Shown here one piece after another: positions 47,293-58,026 of a DNA stretch of 64,000 nucleotides. Where the stretch lies: contig NC_053035.3 of the NCBI RefSeq assembly GCF_002575655.3, positions 87,011,322 to 87,075,321 on the forward strand, written 5' to 3'. The DNA is from Aegilops tauschii subsp. strangulata (Eukaryota; Streptophyta; Magnoliopsida; Poales; Poaceae). How positions within the stretch are numbered: position 1 is the first letter of the stretch; the number at the start of each line of letters is the position of its first letter. Both the position numbers and the translations under genes were made by a program. The notes under the pieces are model-generated. The model made no database searches. It saw only the letters and a program-made list of their open reading frames with translations, and was not told where the DNA came from.

Positions 47293-48907
47293 ACCAACTT
47301 AAGCCAAAAGCCTAAGCTTGGGGGAATTCCAGCTTAGTCCAATGCACGTGCACTATTATTATTATTCACATCGTTCGGTCGTGCAAGTGAAAGGCAAAAA
47401 TGACTATACATGATGGACTGATTGAGATGAGAGAAGCTGGTATGAACTCGACCTCTCTTGTTTTTGTAAATATGATTGGTTCATCGCTCCTGATTCAGCC
47501 TATTATGAATAAACATGTTTGCAATGACAATTAGAGATTATAGTTGCTTATGCCATGCTTAATTAGCTAGGAGTTTATAATGGTTTACCTTGTGTGCCAA
47601 CATGCTATTAAAATGGTTGTGATGTGGTATGATAGGGTGGTATCCTCCTTTGAATGATTCAAGTGACTGGACTTGGCACATGTTCACACATGTAGTTGAA
47701 ACAAAATCAACATAGCCTCCACGATATTTATGTTCATGGTGGATTATGCTTGCACTCAATGTTTATTAATTTTAATGCATGTTCATGACTGTTGTCGCTC
47801 TCTAGTTGGTCGCTTCCCAGTATTTTTCTAGCCTTCACTTATACTAAGCGGGAATACTGCTTGTGCATCCACTTCCATAAACCCCAAAGTTATTCCATAT
47901 GAGTCCACTATACCTTCCTATATTCGGTATCTACCTGCCGTTCCAAGTAAATTTGTATTAGCCAAACTCTAAACTTTCAAATGAAATTCTGTTTTGTATG
48001 CTCGAATAGCTCATGTATCAACTAGGGTTGTCTGTATCTTCCATGCTAGGCGGGTTATTCTCAAGAGGAGTGGACTCCGCTCCTCACTCACGAGAAAATG
48101 GCTGGTCACCGGGATGCCCAGTCCCATGCTTTATGCAAATCAAATCAAAATAAATTGCAAACAAAACTCCCCGGGGACTCTTGTTAGTTGGAGGCACTCG
48201 TTGTTTTGAGCAAGCCATGGATTGATGCTTGTTGGTGGAGGGGGAGTATAAACGTTACCATTCTGTTTGGGAACCACCTATAATGTGTGTAGCATGGAAG
48301 ATATCGCCATCTCTCGGTTGTTATGTTGACAATGAAAGTATGCCGCTCAAAATATTATTTATCTCTGCTTTAAAATCGAGCTCTGGCACCTCTACAAATC
48401 CCTGCTTCCCTCTGCGAAGGGCCTATCTATTTACTGTTATGTTGAGTCATCACCCTCTTATTAAAAAGCACCAGCTGGAGAGCACCGCTGTCATTTGCAT
48501 CCATTACTATTAATTTATATTGGGTATGACTATGACTGGATCTCTTTTACCATGAATTACAATGTTTAGTCAGTCCTTGATCTTTAAAGGTGCTCTGCAT
48601 TTATGTTTTGCGGTCTCAGAAAGGGCTAGCGAGATACCATCTTGTTATATCATATCATGATTGTTTTGAGAAAGTGTTGTCATCCGAGATTTATTATTAT
48701 TGCTCGCTAGTTGATTATGCCATTGATATGAGTAAACATGAGACCTAAATGTTATTGTGAATATGGTTAGTTCATAATCTTTGCTGAAAACTTGAATGCT
48801 GGTTTACAACAACAAGAGCAAACAGAGTTTGTAAAAGTTTTTCTTTATCACTTTCAGTTTATCAACTGAATTACTTGAGGACAAGCAAAGGTTTAAGCTT
48901 GGGGAGT
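47293..48907 (+). mobile_element. 3' non-coding region of TE0 with internal and terminal polypurine tracts
   Basis: Just after the ORF, AAGCTTGGGGGA (47314-47325) repeats the terminal polypurine tract AAGCTTGGGGAGT (48895-48907). The stretch near 48370-48430 (GAGCTCTGGCACCTCTACAA) and the GGGATGCCCAGTCCC hairpin near 48110 are shared with element M on the minus strand. The block from 48604 is repeated at 8908-9219. No further gene is credible. Confidence 0.7.
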
Positions 48908-50310
48908 TGATACGTCTCCGTCATATCTACTTTTCCAAACACTTTTGCCCTTGTTTTGGACTCTAACTTGCATGATTTGAATGGAACTAACCCGGACTGA
49001 TGTTGTTTTCAGCAGAATTGCCATGGTGTTATTTTTGTGCAGAAATAAAAGTTCTCGGAATGACCTGAAAATCAACGGAGATTATGTTTGGAAATAATAA
49101 AAAATACTGGTGAAAGAATCAAGGCCAGGGGGCCCACACCCTGTCCACGAGGGTGGGGGCATGCCTGCCCCCCTAGACGCGCCCCCTGCTTCGTGGGCCC
49201 CCTGGTGCTCCACCGACCTCAACTCCAACTCTATATATTCGTGTTCGGGGAGAGAAAAATCAGAGAGAAGGATTCATCGCGTTTTACGATATGGAGCCGC
49301 CGCCAAGCCCTAATCTCTCTCGGGAGGGCTGGTCTGGAGTCCGTTCGGGGCTCCGGAGAGGGGAATCCGTCGCCATCGTCATCATCAACCATCCTCCATC
49401 ACCAATTTCATGATGCTCACCTCCGTGCGTGAGTAATTCCACCATAGGCTTGCTGGACGGTGATGGATTGGATGAGATTTATCATGTAATCGAGTTAGTT
49501 TTGTTAGGGTTTGATCCCTAGTATCCACTATGTTCTGAGATTGATGTTCCTATGACTTTGCTATGCTTAATGCTTGTCACTAGGGCCCGAGTGCCATGAT
49601 TTCAGATCTGAACCTATTATGTTTTCATGAATATATGTGAGTTCTTGATCCTATCTTGCAAGTCTATAGTCACCTACTATGTGTTATGATCCGGCAACCC
49701 CGAAGTGACAATAATCGGGACCACTCCCGGTGATGACCATAGTTTGAGGAGTTCATGTATTCACTATGTGTTAATGCTTTGGTCTGGTACTCTATTAAAA
49801 GGAGGCCTTAATATCCCTTAGTGTCCAATAGGACCCCGCTGCCATGGGAGGGTAGGACAAAAGATGTCATGCAAGTTCTTTTCCATAAGCACGTATGACT
49901 ATATTCGGAATACATGCCTACATTACATTGATGAATTGGAGCTAGTTCTGTGTCACCCTATGTTATAACTGTTGCATGAATAATCGCATCCGGCATAATT
50001 CTCCATCACCGATCCAATGCCTACGAGCTTTTCACATATTGTTCTTCGCTTATTTACTTTACCGTTGCTACTGTTACAATCACTACAAAACTATCACTGT
50101 TACTTTTGCTACCGTTACCGCTACTATCATATTACTTTGCTACTAAATACTTTGCTACAGATACTAAGTTATCCAGGTGTGGTTGAATTGACAACTCAAC
50201 TGCTAATACTTGAGAATATTCTTTGGCTCCCCTTGTGTCGAATCAATAAATTTGGGTTGAATACTCTACCCTCGAAAACTGTTGCGATCCCCTATACTTG
50301 TGGGTTATCA
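48908..50310 (+). mobile_element. Right (3') LTR of TE0
   Basis: 1403 bp, starting TGATACGTCTCCGTCATATC and ending GGGTTATCA. Same GC hairpin and TATA box (about 49235) as the left LTR, with about 19 extra bases inside the hairpin region. It is followed by CCGGA, which has no partner at the left LTR. Confidence 0.9.
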
Positions 50311-51119
50311 CCGGACGGTGCTACGAGATGTAGAAGAACGGTAGGATTGGATGGGCACCGGCAGTGGCCCAGAGGAACTCTATGGAAAACCCTGTTTCAT
50401 TCGTCCCGTCTTCAAACACCAGGCTGTGCGAGGACATAAAGGAGGGAACGATTCTTGCGGGTAAAGAGCACAAGACTCTGCAGAGTGAAAACCTAATCGA
50501 TTAGCCGTGTCCCCGGTTACGGACAAATGAGCCTCTGGAATTGGAGTATTTCAGAAATCTCAACACCGAACATAATTAATTAATTGATGGGTTATTAATG
50601 ATTTCGGGTATGAGATACTGGTTGGCGGAACCATCTCATTAACAACCAACAGTTTGTAGTAATTGCAAGCAAGTCCTTTTGTTGTAGGGAAAAATTGGCT
50701 TTTTCGCAAAAACTCAAACTTAGAGCCCCACAGCCAAATTGCATATAGTGTTAGCATTATTATTGTTGTTCTCTCTATGACTTGCCGGCATGTTCAAAAT
50801 GCTGACCTACACGGCTGCAACGTCTCATGTTGTAGAGGAGTTTTCCGACCAAGAGTGAGGCTACGATCTACGCTCGGTGATTGCCCTATGGAGTCGGATG
50901 GACTCGCTTATCGTTTACGCTTCCGCGGCATTTACTTTTTATCATGAGTTGGCTTTCGCCCGAATTTATTCTATTGTAATAAGACTCTATATGAGAATAG
51001 TGTAATAAATCAGGTGTGACTGAACTTTGAATTTTTCATCAATGTACTATGTGTGCAGCATGATCTTGGGATGGTACAGATACACAGAGACTTGACCGAT
51101 TTTGGGTCGGGTCGCTACA
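50311..51119 (+). mobile_element. 3' end of a Tekay/Del-type LTR (fragment)
   Basis: It ends GGTCGCTACA at 51119, the same terminus as the TE3 LTR (read on the opposite strand), and shares further stretches with it, such as ATTAGCCGTGTCCCCGGTTA and CTCTGCAGAGTG. It is more diverged than the TE3 LTRs are from each other. The 5' part is missing; TE0 abuts it on the left. No gene. Confidence 0.8.
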
Positions 51120-51427
51120 TCAGGTTGAAGCTTTTTCACATAAGGATCGCAGCCCCAAACTTTAAGAAACGGCAGCTTAGGTTTCTTGCTAAACCATAGT
51201 TCATATGGTGTCGTCTCACGGATTTAGATGGTGCCCTATTTAACGTGAATGCAGCCGTCTCTAAAGCATAACCCCAAAACGATAGCGATAAATCAGTAAG
51301 AGACATCATAGATCGCACCATATATATCTAATAAAGTACGGTTACGAAGTTCGGACACACCATTACGCTGTGGTGTTCCAGGTGGCGTGAGTTGCGAAAC
51401 TATTCCACATTGTTTCAAGGATTTTTT
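51120..51427 (-). pseudogene. Copia integrase fragment (BARE/Angela type)
   Basis: The minus strand encodes part of the Copia integrase core and its C-terminal side: a PPGTPQRN-like start, RNRTLL, MVRSMMSLTDLSLSFWGYAL, ETAAFTLNRAPSKSV, then LPFLKVWGCDPYVKKLQP. It stops at 51120, about 20 codons before the point at which the Copia fragment at 1409 takes up the same polyprotein in the same orientation. These are probably two halves of one element, separated by the whole nested stack. It is cut on its other side near 51427. Inactive. Confidence 0.85.
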
Positions 51428-52127
51428 ACATCTGTGCCCCTGGTTCCTTAGCCATACTTATTCATCCCCACGCTCTTAACTTTTGCTCACTTTTCCCCAC
51501 TCCCTTGCCCGAAACCCTCAGAACTGGTCACAAAAGGTGGATGCCGTCGGTTCAGTGCTTTGACCATTAACTCTGACGAGTGGGGCCGCGCTGACTGTGT
51601 CGCCCGTTGGACCTAATGAGTGGGGTCGAGGCGGACGGTGCCGCGGTTAGCCCGTTGGGCCGTGGTTAGACTTGGACCATGCACGCGCCGCAACGACAGA
51701 AGCCCGTTATGCATGCACGACATGTCCAGCTAGCCTGCATGCATGCACGTAGCTAGCCTACCTGCATGCGCCGCCGCCCGCTACCACGATGCGTTGACCG
51801 GCCACTTTTTCACGCGAGCCGCCACGGACGCTGACCGGCCTCATTTTCACGCGAGCCGCCACAGACGCAGGGACGGTTGCTGCCGTTGGTTCGTATCATC
51901 TCCCACGCGTGTCTCCTCGATGTAGAGCATTGTTTCACACTTTTCGATCCACTCGCATCTATTCAACGTGGCAATTAAAACCTATTGGCAATTAAAGTGG
52001 CATATCGATCGACGCAGCTCATTTGAACGTAGCAAATTCAAAGCGCGGCCGGTGCCACTCCCCTTCCCTTCCCCTTTTCCTATTTAAACCAGCACCCCTC
52101 CACCTATTATCCACACATCCATTTGCG
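51428..52127 (+). promoter_or_regulatory. Upstream region of the 52128 gene, with repeats and a TATA-like box
   Basis: Not recognisably retroelement-derived. It contains CATGCATG (51738-51745, the RY motif sequence), two copies of an approximately 38-base direct repeat (about 51791-51868, containing TTTTCACGCGAGCCGCCAC), and TATTTAAA at 52081-52088, about 40 bases before the ATG. Whether these act as promoter elements is inference. Confidence 0.4.
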
Positions 52128-52586
52128 ATGCCCCCTTCTCTTCTTCACCAAAACCCAGAGCACTCTCAAAGCAAGGCAAGGATGCAGTACAACGGCCCCA
52201 CCTTCGAGCTCCCACCGACCGTGCCGGAGAGACGGTATCCGGCCGGCGTCGTCGTGGAGAGGACACTCCGCGTGTGGGCGTTCTCACGCTGGAGGGGTGC
52301 AAGGGGGTTTGCCGAGTGGTTCCTCCGTGCGGGCTTGCTGGTGATGTTCCGACTGGATGAAGTGCGTCCAAACTACAGGACTCCGCCGATAGGGCTCACC
52401 GTCACCTTCACCATCAGATTTTATGCGTACCACCTCCTCGGCAAGGTGTTTTGGTGTGGATGCGAATTCATCTCATTCACAACCCACAACATCTTCACAA
52501 ACTTTGACTGCATCTTCCCCACCCGCGATGGTATGCACAGCCTCCCCTACTACATCGGCCAGGACGGCATGGAGAGGGAGCAGTGA
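52128..52586 (+). CDS. Hypothetical single-exon gene, 152 residues
   Basis: ATG at 52128 follows a TATA-like box (TATTTAAA, 52081-52088) and a C-rich leader, which is why I choose it over upstream in-frame starts at 52023. Stop TGA at 52584-52586. Composition and codon use (GC-rich third positions) are typical of grass genes and unlike the AT-rich element ORFs. The protein starts MPPSLLHQNPEHSQSKARMQ; the middle is basic and aromatic (VVVERTLRVWAFSRWRGARG, FAEWFLRAGLLVMFRLDEVR), then comes a beta-rich, aromatic part (LTVTFTIRFYAYHLLGKVFW, CGCEFISFTTHNIFTNFDCI). There is no signal peptide and no family I recognise. It converges on the GRF zinc-finger gene. It could be a real small grass gene or a gene fragment captured by a transposon. 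Confidence 0.5.
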   Translation: MPPSLLHQNPEHSQSKARMQYNGPTFELPPTVPERRYPAGVVVERTLRVWAFSRWRGARGFAEWFLRAGLLVMFRLDEVRPNYRTPPIGLTVTFTIRFYAYHLLGKVFWCGCEFISFTTHNIFTNFDCIFPTRDGMHSLPYYIGQDGMEREQ

Positions 52587-53440
52587 AGAGAAGGCGCAGT
52601 GAAGATGGTGGTGAAGTCCCGGTCTCGACCGTGAGCTTGTCTTGCCCTAGGGTGTTAGGGCTTTCTATCTTTTATATATTTCTATCTTAATTATGTCGTT
52701 GAGTGTACCGTGAACTTTTAATCTCTGTCGTGTTATCCCCTCCCTAAGAACTTTGTTATGCTTGCTACCCTTAGTTGATTTTTTTTAGAAACGCTACCCT
52801 TATTTGATATGTCGTTGGTTATCAGTGTTTTCGCTTGCTATTTCTATCTTATTTGACATGAGATAAATCGCTAGATGGATATGGTGCCGTACACGAGCCC
52901 TTCTGCTAAATCAATCAATGATTGAGTATTCCTCAATGAAAACTAGCAAGTTTTCGCCCATTTAGAGTAGGGTCATGTTTTCGCCCATTTAGAGTAGGGT
53001 CAAGTTTTCGCACGCGGATAATGGAGTAGTTGAAGTGTCAAAAAGGAAACTAAAGGTAGAAAAATGAGCCATGTTGATGTTGAAAAGAAGAAGAAGAAGA
53101 AAAGATAATTTTTTTTGAATTGTTGGTGGCCCTATTCCGTATATTGTATGAACAAAAACAAGCTAATTTTTGAATAATTTGTGGACTATGCTACGGTTTA
53201 GGGTACATTCCCTATGTTTTATGTAAGAAGTATGCTATGGTTGCTACTTTTTATGTTATGGATGTATGCTTGCTACGTGAGATATCAGTCGATGGATATG
53301 GTGTCGTAGCCAAGCTACTTCTTAATAAAAAAAACAAAAACAAAAAATCGTGTATACAATATATTTTTTTGCAACAAAAACTTGTTTATAATACCCGCAT
53401 ATCAAAAAATGAACCCAAAAATGAAAGTGTTGTGCCGTAG
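52587..53440 (+). repeat. Region downstream of the 52128 gene, with a 27-base tandem repeat
   Basis: AT-rich sequence, probably 3' UTR at first. GTTTTCGCCCATTTAGAGTA and the next 7 bases occur twice in tandem (52950-52976 and 52977-53003) with a partial third copy. A GAA microsatellite lies at about 53087-53101. No further gene. Confidence 0.6.
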
Positions 53441-53731
53441 GCTATATACAGAAGGAAATTGCCATGATATGTACAAATAAATTTGACATGTGCAAGTCCA
53501 ACAATAAATCGATTTGACATGCACTATTTTTCTTCGGCATGGCAAACCATGGATTTACCATGGTAATAATCAAGGTTAAAAACAGGAAAACAGAGCCAGC
53601 GCGTGGGCCTTCGACACTCAACGCGATGAGACGGCCCAACCAGAGCTTAGTTTCAATTTGGGCCCTAGAACTACATTTTTTTTCTTCTGCGGTCGGTGTT
53701 GTCTGACGAAACTGACGGGTACCCAAAACTG

Positions 53732-53875
53732 ACATGATCCACAAATTAAGCAACACAGGGCATAGAGCACATGATCCACAAATTAAGCAACACAGAGCAT
53801 AGAGCACATGATCCACAAATTTAAGCAAATCGTAGAGCACATGATCCACAAATTAACCAAATCCCAGGGCACATG
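53732..53875. repeat. Minisatellite, four units of 33-37 bp
   Basis: Units begin ACATGATCCACAAATT at 53732, 53769, 53806 and 53839. The unit is direct and contiguous, with no spacers. It lies just beyond the stop of the GRF zinc-finger gene, in its 3' flank. Confidence 0.8.
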
Positions 53876-53883
53876 ACACCACA

Positions 53884-54463
53884 CTAATAACATCTATAAC
53901 GAGTGATGACCAGCAAGTAAGCAAATCCTAGAGCAACTATAGAAAAATAAAAGGGATAGAATCCTAAAGCTATCAGATTCGCCTGCTTGTTCAATTGAAT
54001 CATCTGCTTCAAGTTCTTGTTCATCTTCTTTATTTCCCCCTTCAGATCTGCATCCCCAACTGTCAGAGCAGCACTTTCAGAGACCAAATTCGTTGTTGCT
54101 GACGGCAAATTGAGCTCCCGGGTTGGGGCCCCATTGAATTGAATCCGCTTAACGTAGTCATCCAGCCATTCAAAATGTGTGCATTTCTTCACGATCTGAA
54201 TCGAAAAAATGAACCCTAAATCCCATATCGAAAAATAATTAAAAGCAAATAGAAAAGGAAATCAAAGAAAAATCATGAGATCTAACCTGCCCCTCTGGCT
54301 TGCTCTCGCATTTCACGAACTCGCGCCCATAGTTGCCATTCTTGACCTCCTTCGAAGTCAACCGTATCAGTGGCGCGCTGCGTGGGCAGTCAGGACATCG
54401 CTCCATGGGAAGTGGACCATACTGGGTCCACGAGGGGCGGGAGGCTGAAGTGGAGCTCGACAT
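53884..54463 (-). CDS. GRF-type zinc-finger protein with C-terminal membrane segment, two exons
   Basis: Exon 1 is 54463-54287 (donor GTTAGA), exon 2 is 54195-53884 (acceptor ATTCAG), joined in phase 0 to give 162 residues. Exon 1 starts [20 protein letters not shown] and gives CPDC...[10 protein letters not shown]; exon 2 begins [19 protein letters not shown]. Together these form a GRF zinc finger (PF06839-like: CPDC, GREFVKC, CTHFEW), a nucleic-acid-binding fold. Next comes [10 protein letters not shown], a short coiled coil ([20 protein letters not shown]) and a hydrophobic helix near the C-terminus ([14 protein letters not shown]). The finger is split by the intron between the two halves. 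I see no stop or frameshift. Small GRF proteins with this layout are numerous in grasses. It lies in the same orientation as the Mutator-type transposase, so it may be that element's passenger gene. Longer upstream in-frame sequence to 54736 is Ser/Leu-rich and repetitive, and I take it as UTR. Confidence 0.75.
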
Positions 54464-55639
54464 ATCGCCCAAAGTCGCCGGAGAAGAAGAAGTAGAGGAG
54501 TGGCTCCTCTCGTCGCCGAAGAAGAAGTAGCAGAGGAGGAGTGGCTCCTCTCGTCGCTGCAGAATAAGTACCAGAATAAAGGGGTACCCAAAGAAAGGGG
54601 AGGCACAACCAACAAGTCTCGCGGATCGCCTCTCGCGGATTGCCCCACGATCCAACGATGTGGAGCCGTCCATGTGATCCAACGGCGCGGAGCCTGGTCG
54701 CAGCCTACCCTCGGAATTACTTCTAGAAGACCACATCTGAGGGCTCTCGCTTGGCGCTAGGGTATGATCGGACGGCTGACATTCGGAGCTAGGGTTAGGC
54801 GAAACCCCGCGGGGTTTAGAGGGGTTTTGAGCTGGTCAACGGGGTTTCAAAGGCTTTGACTGAGCATAAATAATTTAAAAAAATCGAAAAAATATGAAAC
54901 CTTCGCCGTTCGTCGTTTTATAGGACACACTAACATGGAAAAATACTAAACTTGGTATACGTACATTTAGAGAGAAAAAACCTAGCTAGCACGATCGAGG
55001 TAAAATGAGCACCATTAATTAAAAATCAAAAAAAATATAAAAATTGCGCACAATGTTGTCTTGTGTGACATGTTACCAACCAAAAATCATAAACTTTGTC
55101 TATGGACATTTTCATGAAAAAACCTTCACACATATGAGCTATCATGTACAACGTTTCATAGAGACCAAGGAGAGGAGGTAGGGTTTCCCTTCGGTTTTTG
55201 AATTTTAAAAAAAAATCAAAAAATCACCAAAGCTTGATTTCAAAGTGAATAAGAAGGATCTGAACTTAGTTTTCCATTTTCATATGGTAAAGGTAGTTTT
55301 TGCCCTAGCTTGGGGCTGTTTACCCTAGCTTGGGAGCTCATTTGGAGCACATTTCTCATGACTACAAGTTTTGTAGACGCAAAAGAGATCGGATTGATCA
55401 CCCTAACGTTTATAATAGTTCAGCAAACTGTGCAACTCACACCACAGAGGAACGGACTGAAGTGTTGGTTCAAATTCAAAGTTTGCCTAAAATTCAAAGT
55501 TTGCCTCAGTAGTTCAAACTCAACGTTTACATATAAAATTATTACACCTTACAAGTTTTCATAGTACTTCGAATTGACGACAGAATCCTTATTACAAATA
55601 TTTAAGTTCAAAGTTTATGACTTGCATTCAAGTTCAAAT
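54464..55639 (-). other. Spacer between GRF gene and transposase
   Basis: The first 300 bases are the GC-rich leader/promoter side of the GRF gene, with a twice-repeated 'gtggctcctctcgtcg' unit (54501-54560). The rest is AT-rich, with two adjacent copies of AAATTCAAAGTTTGCCT near 55472-55508. No gene seen. Confidence 0.5.
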
Positions 55640-58020
55640 TCAAATCTTTGCCTTTCTCCTTGTGTTCCGGGATGGGTTAACCGTCTTGCTTCTGGTTTTC
55701 CTGGCTGGGATATTTTGTGCTTTTGAAAGCTTTGTCTTGTTGCTTCTGATCTTCACTTCTGGTGGTGGCGGTTTTGTTGAGCTTTGACTGATCAAGCAAG
55801 TGATGACCAGTTGACGGTCATCTGTGGGCTCACTAATCTTTAAAGGAACTTCAGACAAAATAACTTCCTCCTCTCTTATAGCTTCAAAACCTTCATAAGC
55901 CATGGTTTCAAATTCCGCATCAGATGATGGTTCAACCGAAGTTTCTTCCTCTCTAGGTCTTTTCTGTCTTGTGCCTCTAATTATCCTAGAGCTGGGTCAA
56001 ACAGAAATAAGCTTAGCCATCGATAAAAAAGAGAACAAATGCAAAAAATGGAAAGATTGCACACATACCAAGCTGCTACTTCAGTTGCTTCATTCTCTAA
56101 ACTTGTTGCATTATCCTCTGCTGCTGCATTATCCTCTAAACTTGCTGCATTCTCCGTTGCTGCTGCATTCTCCTCTGCATTTGCTGCTGCCCATTGTTCC
56201 TCTTCTCCAAATGATGCATCAACTGGATTGGTACAACGCCTAGCAATATGCCCTAAGATACCACATCTTTTGCACTTACGTTGTTTTTACACGACCCTCT
56301 TCACCAGCTCTTATCATGTTTTTCCTTGGTCTTCCTGGTGGTCTAGTCAGTACAGGAGAATGGAGTTTGAACCCTGGGTCTACTATGTTCCATTGGTCTT
56401 TTCCCAAGAGCGCAGGCACATTTTCAGCATAAGCAGCCCTAAATTTGGCAACAGAGAAATATTCAGAGCAATACTAATCAACTTCACCATCTTCACCTCC
56501 AATAACAGTCATGAGATGTAGGGCATGTATGCACAGCTTCCCACGGATCTGCCATTGCCTACAGCTGCATTCATTGGTTGCAAGGTTCACTGGATATCTC
56601 CATTCCCTATTTTTACTGTCAGTGTATGTCACCTCAGCCTCGTATGTCGACGGTCGAATGCATTTCATTCTTAGTCCTCTTGCCTTGGCATGCAATGCCT
56701 TAATCAGAGATGGGAGCATAAGATGGCCAACATATTGTGTTTCTGCAATTCTTTTACGAAGAGCCATCTTTACCATGATCATCTGCCTGATCTTATCAAA
56801 TGCTTGCCACAACAAAAGCCCTTTCACTAACTTGAACTTTGCATTGAAACACTCAGCAAGGTTATTGGTCACATAGTCTACTTTGCAGATTTCATTGAAT
56901 TTGCTTCTTGACCACAGCTTTCCATGATGTTCATCCATGTACTCCTTCACCAAAGGATTATGAGCATACAACACTCTCAAATGGTGCTCATGCTTCCTCA
57001 AGCTGCATGTGTATGATGCTGGCCATAGATTCTCATCATAAACTTTGCCTTTGAATTTCTTTTTAAAATTATGCGCTTGGTGTCGCATACATTCCCTATG
57101 TTCCACACCAGGGAATACAATTTCTACTGCAGTTTCTAAACCCTTGCAAGCATCTGTGTGTATAACTAAACCTAAGGGTGTACCTATAATGTTGCGCAAC
57201 TGCTGCAGAAACCAAACCCAACTCTCCTCACTGTCTACCTCCAACACACCAAATGCAACTGGGAATAGCCCGTTGTGTCCATCAACTGCAGAAGCTGCTG
57301 CTAGCTGGCCTCTCCATCTTCCATTCAAAGCAGTAGCATCGATAGCCAAATAGGGCCTACAACCATTCAGAAACCCCTGCCAGCAAGCCTTGAAACAAAC
57401 AAAAGCCCTCCTAAAGCACTCCTTCTCTATTGCCTTCCCTTTTAATTTGTACTTAACTGTATGCTTGTCAATCTCTACAACACTCCCTGGACTAGCCGTC
57501 TCCACTTCAGCTTTGAAGGTGTAAAGCAACTGAAAACTCTCATTCCATGGACCACTAATCCTATCAAGAGCCCTTTCCTTAGCATATAAAATCTTCATGT
57601 ATTGTACATTAATCTTGTACTTCTCAAATAGCTTCCCATGGAGTGCTGTTGGACCAATTGTTGGTGTTTCCCTCACCCAATCCAAGATTGCATCTGCCAC
57701 CCACCTAGTCTTTGCAAGCTTAGATTTTTCCTTTCCCCCTCCCCCTCCAGGTGGGCAAGTGTGCCCGTGTGGGTTGCTTTTTATCTGAAACAAAATGAAA
57801 AATGATGCCAAATACAATTAAGAAACAGTACACATGATCTGAATATAGAATGGATAAATAATCTGATAACAATATTCAGTTGTAATACATGAATCAATTT
57901 GATCTTTCGCATAGTGGATGCATGCAACCTCCACCTACACCTATCATATGGGCAATGAACAGTGAATCTTCCTGGCTCACTCCTATCAACCTCATAAGAG
58001 TTTTCAGTGAGAATGCAATA
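55640..58020 (-). pseudogene. Mutator-type (MULE) transposase
   Basis: The minus strand carries a main exon from the acceptor near 57788 (TTTGTTTCAG) down to a stop at 56474-56476. It encodes the N-terminal part (WVADAILDWV, then LYAKERALDRISGPWNESFQ), the MULE transposase core (RPYLAIDATALNGRWRGQLA with the first Asp, LGLVIHTDACKGLETAV with the second Asp, HRECMRHQAHNFKKKF), and a SWIM zinc finger (CSCRQWQIRGKLCIHAL). After the stop and a frameshift near 56285 comes a CCHC knuckle (CKRCGILGHIARRC, about 56240-56280), an Ala/Asn/Glu repeat, a short intron (about 56075-55985), and a Lys/Arg-rich C-terminus ending at 55640. Further N-terminal sequence at 57894-58020 (MRLIGVSQEDSLFIAHMIGV) is cut by TE4 at 58027. 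It would cut and paste an element with long inverted ends; I could not find those ends. Confidence 0.9.
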
Positions 58021-58026
58021 TGTAGT

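Noticed and set aside
52084..52371. Antisense frame opposite the 52128 gene
   Set aside because: Low-complexity Pro/Ser/Arg composition and GC-driven; the plus strand has the promoter-like features.
53732..53875. CRISPR-like regular repeat
   Set aside because: Units are contiguous without unique spacers and the DNA is plant nuclear; it is a minisatellite.
54464..54736. N-terminal extension of the GRF zinc-finger protein
   Set aside because: In frame, but repetitive (twice-repeated unit at 54501-54560) and lacking domain features; the ATG at 54463 starts the recognisable protein.
56511..57353. Plus-strand frames of 100-120 residues
   Set aside because: They are shadows of the Mutator-type transposase on the minus strand.
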